A stretch of 64,000 nt of DNA from Pseudofabraea citricarpa (GCA_029641185.1 JAPWGK010000004.1:372001-436000); one strand, 5' to 3'; numbered from the stretch's first letter, positions 1-14,100 are shown. Notes: generated from the sequence alone by a model not told the origin. A program made the numbers and translations.

Positions 1-649
1 AGTTATAATATAATTAGTCTTAGATTAATATAATAAACCTAGAATAAGTTAAAAGTATTATATAAAATTATATAAAGTAAGTTATATCTAATTATAAGCG
101 AATATTAAGTCGATTAAATTAAACTAAGCTTCTTATTACTCTTAGTACTCTTATATATAACTAATATTTGGTTCTCTTATTATTACTAGTAAGCTTTTTA
201 ATTTCTTTTATATTTATTTTAATTTAAATAATAAGTATAAAAGTTATTAATAAAATACTTCTAACTTCCCTTTTATATTATAATATCTTATTAACGTTTA
301 TAGCCCCTAGTAGCTAGGGTAAGTTATTAGAGAATCTAACTATTATTAATCTTAACTTTAAAATCTTTAAAGATATATTAATAGATTCTTCTAAGTTAGA
401 TATTAGTTTTAATAAAAAATAATATCAAATTATATATTAGATACTAGGTAATATAAATATAAAGGTTAGATTAAATAATTACTAGTATATAATCGTTTTC
501 TTAGCCTAAAAAACTAATTAACTAGATATTAAACTTAATATTTACCCTAAGGTAATAACTATTAAGTTATCTTAAGATCTCTTACTTATATTATTACTAA
601 AGATATATTATATATACCTAGTAGTAATAATATATAATCGGAAATAAAA

Positions 650-1412
650 ATAATTTATTAATAATAATAGTAATTCTTTTAACTCGAATATTAAATTATA
701 TAATAAGTTAGCTAATAAGTTAAATAAGTTAGATAATAAGTTAGTTAGTAAGTTAAGTAAGTTAGATAATAAACTAAATAATAAGTTAGTTAATAAGTTA
801 GCTAGTAAGTTAAGTAAATTAGATAATAAGTTAGCTAGTAAATTAAGTAAGTTAGATAATAAACTAGACGATAAGTTAGTTAATAAGTTAGCTAGTAAGT
901 TAGCTAGTAAGTTAACTAGTAAGTTAAGTAAGTTAAATAATAAACTAGATAATAATAAACTAGATAATAAGTTAGCTAGTAAGTTAAATAAGTTAGCTAG
1001 TAAGTTAAGTAAGTTAAATAATAAATTAGACGATAATAAATTAGATAATAAGTTAACTAATAAGTTAGATAAATTAGCTAATAAGTTAGGTATATTAGAT
1101 AATAAATTATATAATAATAAACTAGATAATAAGTTAGCTAATAAGTTAGGTAAATTAGCTAGTATATTAGACGATAATAAATCAGACGATAAATTAACTA
1201 ATAAATTAAGTAAGTTACCTAGTAAGTTAGGTAAGTTAAATAATAAACTAGACGATAATAAACTAGATAATAAGTTAACTAATAAACTAGGGAAATTAAA
1301 TAAAAAGTTAGTTAGTAAGTTAGCTAATAAGTTAGATAATAATTTAGATAATAAGTTAGCTAGTAAGTTAGCTAATAAGTTAGATAATAATCTAAGTAAT
1401 AACTTAGATAAA
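650..1412 (+). repeat. 12-bp-periodic tandem repeat reading as a Lys-Leu tetrapeptide array
   Basis: The sequence is built from variants of aagttagataat, aagttagctagt and aagttaagt units, mostly 12 bp apart. In one plus-strand frame the array reads without a stop for about 250 codons as K-L-D-N, K-L-A-S, K-L-S and K-L-V-N blocks, ending at a TAA near 1,412. It has no ATG, as expected if ATG became ATA by RIP. A four-residue K-L period could form a charged helix. It lies just upstream of the SNF2-type relic and may have been its N-terminal region, but this link is inference. Confidence 0.75.
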
Positions 1413-1849
1413 TAATTAAACGAAGGATTAAATAATATATTACCTATTAAGTTAGGTTATATTAATAAATAACCTAAAGATATTACTTTTACTATTAGTA
1501 TAATATTACTAAGTAAGCTTATAAACGAAGTTATACGAGATCTAATTATAAGCTTTAATCCTAAGAAGTAAATTAATATTATTTTATTATATAAGTAGTT
1601 TAGTTAACTAACTAATATATAATATTAGTTTTATTAATATAAAGAATTTTCTTAGGATTAAATACTTTTTTTTAGAAGGATAATATAAATATTATAAATT
1701 CTTTTTTTATAACCTAATAAAATTCTTAACTTCTATTAGTTATATTATTATCTTTCTTAATTATAATCTAGATTATTACTTATAATCTTATTAGGCGTAT
1801 ATAACTTAATAGTTATTTAAGTAATAAATACGTAGTATATTTAGAGGTA

Positions 1850-3935
1850 TTTTAGCTAATAAAACTAGTATTAGTAAGATTATAAAAGTCTTAAGCTATA
1901 ACTAGGTCTAGTATAAATTAGTAGCCGCCTAAATAGATTTTAATAGATTCTTAAGAGAATATTACTCCTAGAAGTATTTACTTAGATTAATAAAAGAATA
2001 ACCTTAGAATAAAGATATTATTTATTCTTCCTAGGAATATTAGGGAGTATAATATTCTTATATCGAGTTTTCTCTAAGTATAAACTTAATCCCTAGATTA
2101 TATATTACGCTTACCTTAATAATCGTATTTCTAAAGCTTATTTTATAATAGAAATAAGAGTTTATATTAATATTCTAAGGCCTAAAAAACTTAAAAGTTA
2201 TTAAAAGAGATATTTATAGGTATCTAGAGTTATATATTAAGTATTATAAGTAGCTAAAGAATTCTTAGTACTTATATTATCTTAGGAAATACTTAGCTAA
2301 TAATAAGACTAATAAAGAAAAGCGTAACTATTATAAATTTATATTTATTAGTATACTAAATAAAATATTATCTAGTAAAATAAAAGAAAATAATTTTATT
2401 TATATTATAAATTATAAAATATACCCTTAGTTAATTATATTTTAGGACGAATTCTATAAAATCCGAAACCCGAATATTATTTCGTACTAATACTTCCTCT
2501 TATAAATAAAATACTTATATTTTAATAGAAATATTTTAGAGCTTTTATTATTTATCCTTCTTTTTATAATACTTATTATTAGAAAAATTAGTAACTTTCT
2601 TCTAGTAATAAAAGTACTTAAGAGAAAAAATTAAAATCGTAAGACTAATAATATTATTAAATCCCTTTAGTATAATATATTAGAGAGTATTTAAGCTTTA
2701 AATATAATATACTAAGCGATTTTTAAGAAAGATAAATTATATAATTAGAGAGTAAAAGATTAATTAGATATACGTAAAATATTATACTCTCTTAAGCTTT
2801 TTATAGCTCTTAGTCTAATTATACTAAGTTAATAGTCTATTAATTTATAGTTTAGTAAGTAACTTATTAAATTATTACTCTTATATATTAATAATATTAT
2901 AATAATAACTAATCGCGCGTATATATAACTAATCTAGGATCTTATTAATATTATATAAAGAGAAATAAACGTAATATATAATATAACTATAATAAGATAA
3001 ATATATACTAAAAGAAGCAGCTTATAATTAGTCTAGAGCGTTAAAGGTCTTAATAAATTTATATTATTTTATTATATATATTATTATATAAGCTTTCCTA
3101 CTTATATAACCTTTTTTATTATTAGTTAATATAAACTAGGTAATAATTTTAATCTAAATAATAAGCTAGTTATAATATACGATTTATATAATACTATTAG
3201 CTAAGATATTATTAATAATACCTAGTATAATCGTCTTTTATAAAACCTATTAGTTAATAGTTATAAAGTAAAGAAACTTATAAGATTTATTTAGGAGATA
3301 ATAAGTAGAGATCCTAATATAAAGATATTAATTATTTATATTTCGCTTATAAGTATTATAATTATACGATTAATAAGTTATTATTTTAAGCTATAATTAG
3401 ATATAATAGCTAATATATTATATAATAGTTAGGTAATTCTCTAGTTATTTCTAGATCTTAGGGTAATAATCCTAAGTCTTTAATTAAATAATAATACTCG
3501 TATAAGACTTATTTATTCCTTTAATTTATAAGAGTTTAATAATATTTTTAAAGAACCTATTATAATAACTATAAAAATCTTAATTACTAATATCGATCTT
3601 ATTAGCGTAAGTTATAATATCTAAATAATAAATTATATTATTATATTCGAGTTATTATAAACGTTTAATAAGTATAAATAAACCTTAGGATATAGATTCT
3701 AGAGTAATTAAACTAAAGAAATATTTATAACTAAGCTTATTTTAATAAGTAATAATATTAAATATTATATCTAGTAAAGTCTTTAGTTATAATAAGAGGT
3801 TACTAAAATCTTATATTAAGTTATTACTAGTAAGATAAAAGCCTAATAACTAAAGGATTAAGAAGCGAATAAGTTAAATAAAAAAGTAAACGAGTTAAGT
3901 AAGCTAAATAAAAGAGAAATATATAAGATTTAAAT
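1850..3935 (+). pseudogene. SNF2-type (SF2) ATPase/helicase relic
   Basis: Read through stops on the plus strand, the order of superfamily 2 helicase motifs is recognisable. A Walker A-like segment lies at 1,852-1,884 (now LANKTSISKI), a DE-box segment at 2,441-2,475 (DEFYKIRNPN), a motif V-like segment at 3,577-3,620 (LITNIDLISVSYNI) and a motif VI-like segment at 3,671-3,720 (TLGYRF followed by TKEIFITKL). Motifs I, V and VI share a frame; the DE box sits in another, so there are indels or former introns. SNF2 proteins remodel chromatin with ATP; here the copy is dead, with many stops and key residues changed by CA-to-TA mutation. Because it was RIPed it was probably repeated, so it may belong to a mobile element. 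Confidence 0.55.
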
Positions 3936-3961
3936 CTTATATTTTTTCTTTTTCTTTTTTT

Positions 3962-4722
3962 TTATTAGATTATATAAGTATTTATAAGAGTTAATTATTT
4001 ATTAGATTATATAAATATTTATAGGAGTTAGTTATTTATTAGATTATATAAGTATTTATAAGAGTTAGTTATTTATTAGATTATATAAGTATTTATAAGA
4101 GTTAATTATTTATTAGATTATATAAATATTTATAGGAGTTAGTTATTTATTAGATTATATAAGTATTTATAAGAGTTAATTATTTATTAGATTATATAAG
4201 TATTTATAAGAGTTAGTTATTTATTAGATTATATAAGTATTTATAAGAGTTAATTATTTATTAGATTATATAGGTATTTATAAGAGTTAGTTATTTATTA
4301 GATTATATAAGTATTTATAAGAGTTAATTATTTGTTAGATTATATAAGAATTATATCTAAGTTAGCTACTTATTAGATTATATAAGAAATACGTCTAAGT
4401 TAGCTACTTATTAGATTATATAAGAATTATATCTAAGTTAGCTACTTATTAGATTATATAAGAATTATATCTAAGTTAATTATTTATTAGATTATATAAG
4501 AAATATATCTAAGTTAGCTACTTATTAGATTATATAAGAATTATATCTAAGTTAACTACTTATTAGATTATATAAAAAGTACGTCTAAGTAAGCTACTTA
4601 TTAGATTATATAAGAAATACGTCTAAGTTAGCTACTTATTAGATTATATAAGAAGTACGTCTAAGTTAGCTACTTATTAGATTATATAAGAATTATATCT
4701 AAGTTAACTTCTTATTAGATTA
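3962..4722. repeat. 37/38-bp minisatellite in two subfamilies
   Basis: About twenty head-to-tail copies start with attagattatataa. The first half uses a 37-bp unit continuing gtatttataagagtta. The second half, from about 4,330, uses a 38-bp unit continuing gaattatatctaagttagc, with variants carrying aagtacgtc or aaatacgtc. The switch between the two unit types is sharp. The array follows the helicase relic directly. No coding sense is seen. Confidence 0.9.
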
Positions 4723-5199
4723 TATTATATATAGGACTCCTAGTAACTTAGAATTAATTAAGATAAATTATAAAACTTAAAATTAAATAAAATATAAATC
4801 TCTTTTATTTTTATTAAATATTTATTTTATTATAAGGATTTATTTTAATCTAAGGTTTTAATTTTTAATATTTATTTCCCTTTTATTTATATTATTAAAC
4901 TAATCTATAGGGTTATTACTAGTATTATATTATAATAATTATTATTATTTAAGTAATAATAATAATACTAAAATATAAATAATAAAACTTATTATATAAT
5001 AGTTAAGTAATTATAAGTAGGAGGTAAATATTCTAAGTCCTTAGATATATATTTTATCTTATACCTTCTTTTATACTTATATCTTTTAAACTAACCCTCT
5101 CTTTTATAACTCTCTAGTATAATACCTAGTAGAAGTTTATATTAAAGTCTTTCTAGTCTCGTATTATAATATTTAATTATTCTCCTTATCCTTATAACT

Positions 5200-5580
5200 T
5201 CTTATTATCTCTAAGTCGCGTCTTATATTATAATAATTTATTATCTTTCTTATACTCGTATTCGATCTTTAATTTAATATATCTAAGTTATATCTCGTAT
5301 TATAATAATCTATTATATTTCTTATACTTACGTTCGATTTTTAATTTAATATATCTAAGTTACGTCTCGTATTATAATAATCTATTATCTTTCTTATACT
5401 TACGTTCGATCTTTAATTTAATATCTAAAGATCTTACCTACTTTAATTATATAAAATAATAATTCCTTATTTAATTTAATTATTCTTCTTATTCTTATAA
5501 CTTCTTATTATATTTAAGTCGCGTCTTATATTATAATAATCTATTATCTTCCTTATACTCGCGTTTAATCTTTAATTTAG
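5200..5580. repeat. About 70-bp tandem repeat
   Basis: Three adjacent copies (about 5,215-5,425) and one separated copy (about 5,515-5,578) share the core attataataatctattatc, then ttcttatac, then ttcgatctttaattta. Copies differ mainly by C/T and G/A transitions, as expected from RIP. Function is unknown. Confidence 0.7.
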
Positions 5581-5869
5581 CCTCTAGAAATCTTAGCTAA
5601 TTATCTAGGTTTATATTTATATAAATCTTTCTTTAAGAATTAAAAGATCTTTTACTAATAGTTAGATAATATCTTATAACCCTAGTTATAAATTAAATCT
5701 TATAATATAATTAATTTTTATAACTATTAGTTTATACTTATATATTTACTAATATTATTTTCTTTAATATTTATTTAATCTTAATCTTTTACTTCTCTTA
5801 AGCTTTTATATAAAAGTTAAAGTATTATATTAAATTATAATTATCTTATATATACGCGTATTATTATTA

Positions 5870-7684
5870 GCCCCTAGGGTTCTAGTTATAATCTACTTTA
5901 CTTATATAATAAGCTTATTAGAATATTTTATAACCTAAATCTTCTTTTAGCTTAAAGAGATCCTAATACTAATAAAATTATTAGTATCCTTCTAGTAGCC
6001 CTAAAGCTACTTATCTAAAAGATATTTTAAATATATAAGTTAAATACCTATAAGCCTAATAATAAGTAAGAACTTTTTATTAGATTCGTACTTATTATTA
6101 GTATTATTAGCTCTTCTTAGCTTATCTTCTAATTTATTATTAAGGAAGCCTCTTACCTAGTAAGTATTAACCTAGATCTAATCTCTAAGAATAAGCTTAT
6201 TATAAGATTTATAATCTCTAGTTATTATTTATATAATATAATTAAGATATCCTTAGTAAAGTTCTAAGATTAAGCTAATAAGACGTAAAATTTCCTACTA
6301 ATAAATCTTTCTTTTATACTTAGAAAAGATAAAAAGTTCGAGAAAAATAAATATAAGTATTATTATTAATCTATTATATTAGATAATATTATTAATCTTA
6401 TTATATAAGAGAATACTCTTAATTATCTCTAGTTTATTATAAAAGGTATAAAAAGAGTTATTTAGATTTTATATATTATATTTAGCGCTTATAAATAAAC
6501 TATCTTTCTCGTCTTCTTAGCTAAGGATAATAATATAAATCTATTTATCTTAGTTAGATTTATAGTTATAGCTTTCTAGAAGGAGTAATAAAAAGGAAAT
6601 ATCTACTATTACTTTTATAATTAATTATTATAACTTATAAGTATAATATATAATATTAATATAAGTATAATACTAAAAGACTCTTTTAAGTACCCTAATA
6701 TTATAACCTTCCCTTAGATATCTTATACGGATTTATTTAAGCTTATTACTTATCTAAGAATAATTATAAAGTAAACTCTAGAAGATAAAAAGGCTAAAAT
6801 ACTAGTACTTAATATTATAGTTATTATAATTCGGATTCTTAAGTACCCTAGAGTAAAAGATAAAAAGTATTTATACTTCTTAAATACTACTAATATACTT
6901 ACTTATCTTAATTTTAATAATAAGCTTAGTCTTAACTTCCGAATTAGAAATTAGATTATAAACAAGAAATAAATCTTATAGGTTATTATATCTCTTAAGT
7001 TCGCTTTTTAAGAAAAAGTATATAATATTTTTTATTACTTATAGGTTTCTTATAATATAACTCCTAGTAAGAAGACAAATAACTTCCGTTTATTTTAGGT
7101 AATACGTCTTTTAGTTAGTATATTTATAGCTACGAATATCTAAGAGTCTTATAAAATAATTATATTTATTATACTAGTTAAATATTATATTATATTAAAC
7201 TTATTAGAGAAAGCTAAGAGTTAGATAATTAAAGCTATAAATACTCTTACTTATAAAGCTTAAGAGAATAATCTAAGTTAGCCTAGAGTATATAATCGTA
7301 TTATTTTAGAATTAATAAGAGGATAAAGAGATTTTATACTTATATATAATATTAAACTAAGATTTATATAAGATTTTATTAGTACTAATAATATAATTAT
7401 ATTAGATATAATTAATAGAGATTATCTTAACTTAGTATAATATACTTAGTATATCCTAGTATTAAAAAGTAAAAAAGCTATTAGATTATATATTAGATTT
7501 ACTAGATTAAGTAAGATAAAAGTAGCTACTAAGATAATTATTATAATTAAGCTAGTAGACCTAGCTATAAAGATCTTAGTAGTTACTAATATTAACTTAG
7601 TAGTTAATATTATTATAAAGAATATCTAAGCTTACTTTACTACTAATAATCTTACTAAAGAGTTAATAGTACGTTTATATATTA
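5870..7684 (+). pseudogene. Unidentified RIPed coding relic
   Basis: This stretch keeps a codon-like texture on the plus strand, with runs of 40-70 codons between stops (for example around 6,490-6,960 and 7,450-7,680), unlike the tandem repeats around it. I could not match it to a known family by eye. It ends where the left LTR of the 11.4-kb element begins, so that element may have inserted into or beside it. Confidence 0.3.
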
Positions 7685-7880
7685 TAGTAAAATAAAACTT
7701 CCTATAAATTTATATTCGGGTTTTAGTTATTCTAAGCCGGAGGCTTTATATCTTTATAGTTATTTGTAGCCTTTTAAATAATATTATATTCTTCTTTTAT
7801 TATATTACTCTTATTATTCTCTTTTAGTTATTTATTTATCGTATACTTAATAGTATATATCGTATTCTATTATATTAGTA
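7685..7880 (+). repeat. Left LTR of the 11.4-kb element
   Basis: It starts near aaataaaacttcctataaat and ends near atcgtattctattatatta. It matches 18,865-19,062 without indels. The differences are almost all transitions, and this copy keeps more C and G (for example ttcgggttt here against ttcgagttt in the right copy). The exact ends and target-site duplication cannot be fixed by eye in such AT-rich DNA. Confidence 0.85.
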
Positions 7881-8149
7881 ACTTATATAAGGATTATAAT
7901 TAATAATATAGCTTTCTTAAGTTAAATAATAATTATAATATAAGAAAGATAAGTTATTATAATTATTTATACGAGTATATAAATTATTAAGAAGATACGA
8001 TAAGTATTATAGAGAATTATTATAATCTTACACGAGCGTATAAGTAAGAGAATAAGAGTTAAGTTATATTATAATAGTATAAGATATTATAATAGTAGAA
8101 TAATATAATATTAGGAAGAATAAATACGAGTAAAAAGCGGGTTAAGATA

Positions 8150-9420
8150 TACGTACGAAAGAAAGAGTTTTTTATTACTAGAGATAAGAAGATAATTAGA
8201 ATAAATAAATAAGCGGTTAGGATAAATAAATAAGTAGTTAAAGAAAAGTTATAAAAATAATTTAAAAGAGTAATATAAGAGATATACTTATTATTTCTTA
8301 TAATAATATATATATCTTTAAAGATTACTTAAATTAGCCTCGTTTTACTAATAAGCTATATATCTTTTAAAAAGATACCGATTAAAAAAGCTATATAAGT
8401 AGAGTTAATAATAAGAGGATTAAGAATACTAAATACTAGAGATAATAGTATTATTTTAAGAGACCTAATTATTAGGATAACCGAACTTATATTTAGCTAT
8501 TTAGTATTAATACTAATTTTAGGTATACTAAGGGCTTTATATTTTAAGAATATAAATATTATAAAGTTCTTAGAAAGATATAATAATTAATATAATAATA
8601 CTAGGTTTTAGAACTTATAAAAAATTAAGAGGTTATCTTATTATTATATAATAATAATAAGGTAATATATAAAGATAATACCTAAGTAGGTTAAAGGAGA
8701 CTAAAAAGCTTTAAAAAACGTATTACTTAAGAAATTTAAAGCTTAAAACGCGTATTAATAAATAAACTTAAGGTTTTTCTTAGAAATACTTAAAAGTAAG
8801 AGAAGGATAAGAAAGAACGACGTACGTTAGTATATTTGATAATATATAGTAATTTCTATAGTACTTATTAGTAAGAAGTAACTTAAAAAATATATACGAG
8901 GTATCTAATTTTTAAATAAACTTCTAGAAGACGTAAGAGGAAAGGTAATTAGGAAGAATAAGATAAAAATCGATAAACTTATAATAATAAAGTTTAATCT
9001 AATAATAAAAATGGTAATAAAGATTTATATATTAAATAAGACGGTTTAAGAGTTCTTAGAAGATTTATAAAAGTAGGTAAAACTAAGCGAGCTAATAGAT
9101 CGACTAGGTTATATAGTCTTAGCCTAATATATAAAAGTAAGGATAAGTATACTAGTAGTAATAGCGTATAATACGCTAATAATAAAAGCCTTAGAAGATT
9201 TAATAAATACTTTTAAGGCTTTAATATTATTAGTACGTATAATAATAAACGTAAGAAAGCTAAGTAGATAATAATTTAATTAGCCTAGTAAAAGAAATCT
9301 ACCTAATATTTATCTTATTAGAAGTATTAGTCGTATTAATATAAGTATATTATCTTAAGAAAGACTATTACTAGGAAATATATCTATTATAAAAGTATAT
9401 ATAATAGATATTATACTCGG
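8150..9420 (+). pseudogene. Probable gag region of the 11.4-kb element
   Basis: This lies between the left LTR and pol, on the same strand, where gag is expected. It reads as long charged and helical stretches broken by stops. A zinc knuckle cannot be confirmed, because RIP would turn its Cys and His codons into Tyr codons. The assignment rests on position alone. Confidence 0.35.
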
Positions 9421-9899
9421 ATCGTATAAGGATTACTTTTATTATTTAGAGACGAGATATTTTTATAAAAAATACCTAGACTATCTTATTAATATTAAAG
9501 GAAATTATATATATAAGAAGTAGAGATATCTTTTTTTTAGAAAAATAAGCAAGAGTAAAAGCCGAGTATTTATTTTATAGGGAATAAAAGCTTATAAGTT
9601 CGTTTAATAAGTATAAAGAGAAAGCTAATTACTAGAGCGAGATATTATTAATCTAAATAATATATTTATTAAAACGCGTAAGTTAAATTTAATACTTATA
9701 TAGATAATAAGTATTAATACCTTAAAGGTAATTAAGCTAGAAGATTCTAAGAGTAAGCTAGAAAAAGAGGATTTAGTACTTATAATAATAATAAGAGATA
9801 AAATTAAAAAGAAAAGTAAAAAGATATAAGTAAACCTAAGAAAGATACTTAATAACTAGGTAATAAAAGAGAAGAAACTTATTATACTAAAACTTCTAA

Positions 9900-12800
9900 G
9901 AATAAGAAAGTAAAAGAAGGTTATTATAAAGGAAATACTAGATAAAAAGATAAAAGAGATAAATATTAATAAGAAATAAACGAAGAAATTATATAAGATA
10001 AGATTATAAGTAACTAGAAAGATTAATAAGTATCTTAATATCTTAAAACGAGATATAAATCTTATTAAGTTACTAGATAAGATCCTTAATAATAAGCTAA
10101 ATAAGATTACTAAAAGAAAGATTATTATATATTCGAATCTTTTTTAAAAGCTTTTATTTAAGAATATATTACTTATAATTAGAAAGACTAAGAAGTAGGT
10201 AAAGAAGAGATTAAAAGCTAAGAAAGAATCGATACTTATAATAGGTATAAGAATACTAGTAATATAAGTAGAGAATATAAAATATTTATAACTTTATAAA
10301 ACTCTAAGGATTCGAGTAAGAATTAGGAATATAAAGTTATACGTACTAATTAGTTATAATTCGGAAGCTAATATTCTTAATATTAAGATAATAAAACGAG
10401 TAAGATTACTAGTTTAACCGAACTTATATATAAGAATAATAAAATATAATAAAAAGTAATAACCTTTTATAAGAGTTTATAAGGATATAGCTATATAAAT
10501 TAGAAGGATAATAATAATAAGGTATTTCTTTATAATAAAGAGGTTAATAAATAAAGTCGTTCTAAGATAATCTTTTATTATTATAAGTCTCTTATTATTT
10601 TTATATAAGGAGAGGTCCTAGTATATTATAATTATTAATAATAATAAGACCTAGCAAGTAATTATAAGGGTAAGAAATATAACTAACCCTTATAAGAAGG
10701 CGGTTATATTTCTAAAAAAACAAGTAGCTAGGGTTAAGATAATAAGCGGTCCTAGTAAGCTAAGAGGCTTAGCTATAATTAGGAGTTCTAGTATTAGAGT
10801 ATTTAACCTACCTAATAAGGAAAATCGTTCTTTAATAAAAGATAATAGGTTAATACGTATCTTTTTTATAATTATAAATAAGTTAGAGAAATATTAAGTA
10901 TTATCTTAAAAGTTAGGTTTAACTAATTTACTTTAAGCGAAGTATATATTTCTTATTATTAGTATTTTTAGGGCTTATAAGAGGAAGACTAATAAGATTA
11001 TACCTATAAAAGAAAGACTATTAGATAGCTTCGTACCTAGAGAAAAGAAAGATTAAAAAGCGAGAGTAATAACTAAAAAGTAATAATAAGGCCTAGTAAA
11101 ACCTACTAATATATTTGATTAATAGTTAATTCTAAAGTTTTTAGATATTTAATATAAGGAGAAACTTATAAAAGAAAGACTAGAGATTATAATAATTAGA
11201 AAAAAGTTACTTTTAATAAAGAAAGTAATATTAAAAGAGTTATTATTTTAATATAAGAAGATAATCACGTTCGATTTTATAAAATACGAAAGAATTAAGA
11301 AGAAGATTATTTTCTTATAAGAAATTCGTATTATATCTTATAAAGTATAATAGGCTTCTAGCTTTCTTATACTAAAATATCTATAAGACGAAATTATATA
11401 AATACTTAAGAATAAGCTAGGTATAAATACGCTTAAATATTATTATAGCTTATACTAAAATTAATAGTTCCTAGTAAAAAAGAAAAACAAGAGGTATAAG
11501 ATAATAGATATTATAATAAAATATAATATAATAATAATATAAAACGCTAATATATTACTAAATATTAATAAGATATCTAAAGACTTTATAAGATACTAAA
11601 TTATATTAATAATCGATTTTTACTCTAGATACGATTAATTAGGAATATACCTAAATAATAGGAATATTATAGCTATTATAACCCTTTTAGGATTATTATA
11701 TTATATAATAATAATATAAAAAGAGACGAACTTAGTATCTTAATTTATACGAGTAAGGTTTATTATTTTAGTAGATTATATTCTTATATATATAAGGATT
11801 TTTATAAATAATATACTTATATTTAGCTTAAGAATAAGATACGAGAATAAGAAGATATACCTAGGTATATAAAGGTTTATATAAGAATACTTAATAGATC
11901 TTAATTAAGTACTAGTAGATATTAAATATACTAGTATTATAATTAAAGCTAAATTATAGTTTAGTATAACTAGAATTAAAATTATTAGATTTATATATAT
12001 AATAAAAGAGAGATTACTAGATAATAAAAAGATATTAAAGATTATTAATTAGCTAAGTTATATATATCCTATAAATATAAGGGCTTTTCTTAGGGTTTAT
12101 ATTTATTATAAGATTTAGATTAAGGGTTTTATTATTATTATAAAACTAATATATAGGTTACTTAAGAAAGATATAATATTCGATTAATAGAAAAAGTAGG
12201 AATTAATAATAAATACTCTTAAAATAATACTTATAATAACTCTAGCTCTTATACGATTAAATATATTAATTAGGGCTCTACTAATTATCCTAGTTATAGA
12301 TATAAGCCTAAAAGGATAAGAGATAATATTTATATAACTAGATATTAAAAGGCGAAGATATCCCGTTTATTATAATAATAAGTTATAAAGTAAGAGTAAG
12401 TAAAATTATAATATTATTAAGCGTAAATATAAAGGAATTCTTAAAGTATTAAAGAAAGTACGTAATTATTTATATAATATCTACTTCTTATTAGAAACGA
12501 ACGCGGCCGTACTAATAATATAATTAAATTAGTTAGCTATAAACTTACTAGGAGCGTTAATAATACGATAATTAGCTTAGATTAAATTATTTGATTTTAA
12601 AGTTAAGCATATACCTAGTAATAAATATATAGCTATAAATAAGCTATTACGAAAATTATATACTAAAAAAGAGATAATAAGAGAGAAATAAAAGAAGGAT
12701 ATTAATAATTTTATTAATACTTATATAAGAAGCCTCCAAGTAATAAAATATAAGAAGGTTAATATATAACTAGCGTAAGCTAAGATAAAGAATAATAATT

Positions 12801-14100
12801 TCTTAGAAGAAGAGTAAAGCTTAGACTCCTAATTAATTATAAAGTATCTTATAATATTTTATAGATTTTTATAAGTATATATAACAGATTTCTAATAATT
12901 TAAGATACGAGCTTTAAATTATATAATATAAAGAAAGATACTTTTTTATAGAGTAAATAAAAGCCTTTTATAAAAACGTATAATAGATTCTAAGACGAAG
13001 AGATAAGAGATTTTATAAAACTTATATAATAAAACGAGATATAAAAGATATAAAAGTATATATTAAAAAATAATAAGAAGGTATTTCTAGGACTTTTATT
13101 ATAAAGATATAAAATAATATATTACTATTTATATTACGTATTAATTTTAGGATAATACTTAGATAAAAGAATTATTATATCTTATATAAATAAGCGTATT
13201 ATAATATAAAGTAGGATTAGATATAATTTATATATCTTAAGCGAGAGGATATAAATTTCTTATAATTACTTAAGATAACTTATTAAGATAACTAAAAGCG
13301 AGAATACTAAGGAACGTTATATTAGATATTATTATAGAGTTTCTTTAAGAAGATATAATTTATAGATACGAGCTTTTTAGTAGACTAATTATTAATAGAA
13401 GTCCTAAGAATAAAGGTTAATTATAAAAACTAATAAAAAGATACGAAATTAAGTAAATTATAATCTTTATATATTATCCTCTAGTAAATAAAATAATTAA
13501 GAGGAGATATAAACTAATTATTAATATCTTAGTAAAAATAATAAATAAAGGAATTAATAGATAAGTAAATAACTTATATATAATCCTATTAGCCGATTAG
13601 GTAATAATAAAGATAATAATAAGTATAATATTATTTTATCTAAATTATAAATCCGAAGTTATATTTCTTATTAAAGCTAAAATACTAATATAAAGAATCC
13701 TTAATTAGGAAATAATTTAGGATATTAATAATCTCTTAGTTATATAAGCTAAATAAATTTAGATCTAAGATAAAGATTTAAAGGAAGTTATAATAAGATA
13801 ATAAAAAATAAGAATTTATAGTAAAGATAAGTTCGACTAATTAAGAAGAATTCGAATAAAAGAAATTAAGATTAAGGATTTAATTTTATTATATAATATA
13901 TTATAGGAAGTTAATATATTATTAAGAGTAAAGCTTAGGTTTAGGTAATTAGGATTATTTTAGATAATAAAAGCGATTTAGAAGAAAGGGATATATTTTC
14001 TTAAAAAACTAGATAAAACGAGGTTAAAAGAAATATTTATAAGTAATAAACTAAAAGCTTTTAAGAAATATAAAGGAATTTAGAAACTAGTAGAAGTAAA
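9900..14100 (+). pseudogene. Ty3/Gypsy pol relic (RT, RNase H, integrase)
   Basis: The reverse transcriptase region is around 11,200-12,100. The RNase H end is clear at about 12,400-12,660: a YKGILKVLKK-like stretch, then ETNAAVL, then an LFDFKVKHIP segment that matches the conserved end of Gypsy RNase H. Integrase follows, with a DRGSEN-like stretch near 13,390 and a YYPLVNKIIKR segment near 13,475 that corresponds to the conserved YHPQ-NG-ER motif. The part to about 14,080 resembles the C-terminal tail of the same fungal polyproteins. TAA and TAG interrupt at former CAA/CAG (Gln) and TGG (Trp) codons, as RIP predicts. Confidence 0.8.

Noticed and set aside
700..1412. CRISPR-like array
   Set aside because: Units are contiguous 12-bp variants with no constant repeat and unique spacers; it is a simple tandem array in a fungus.
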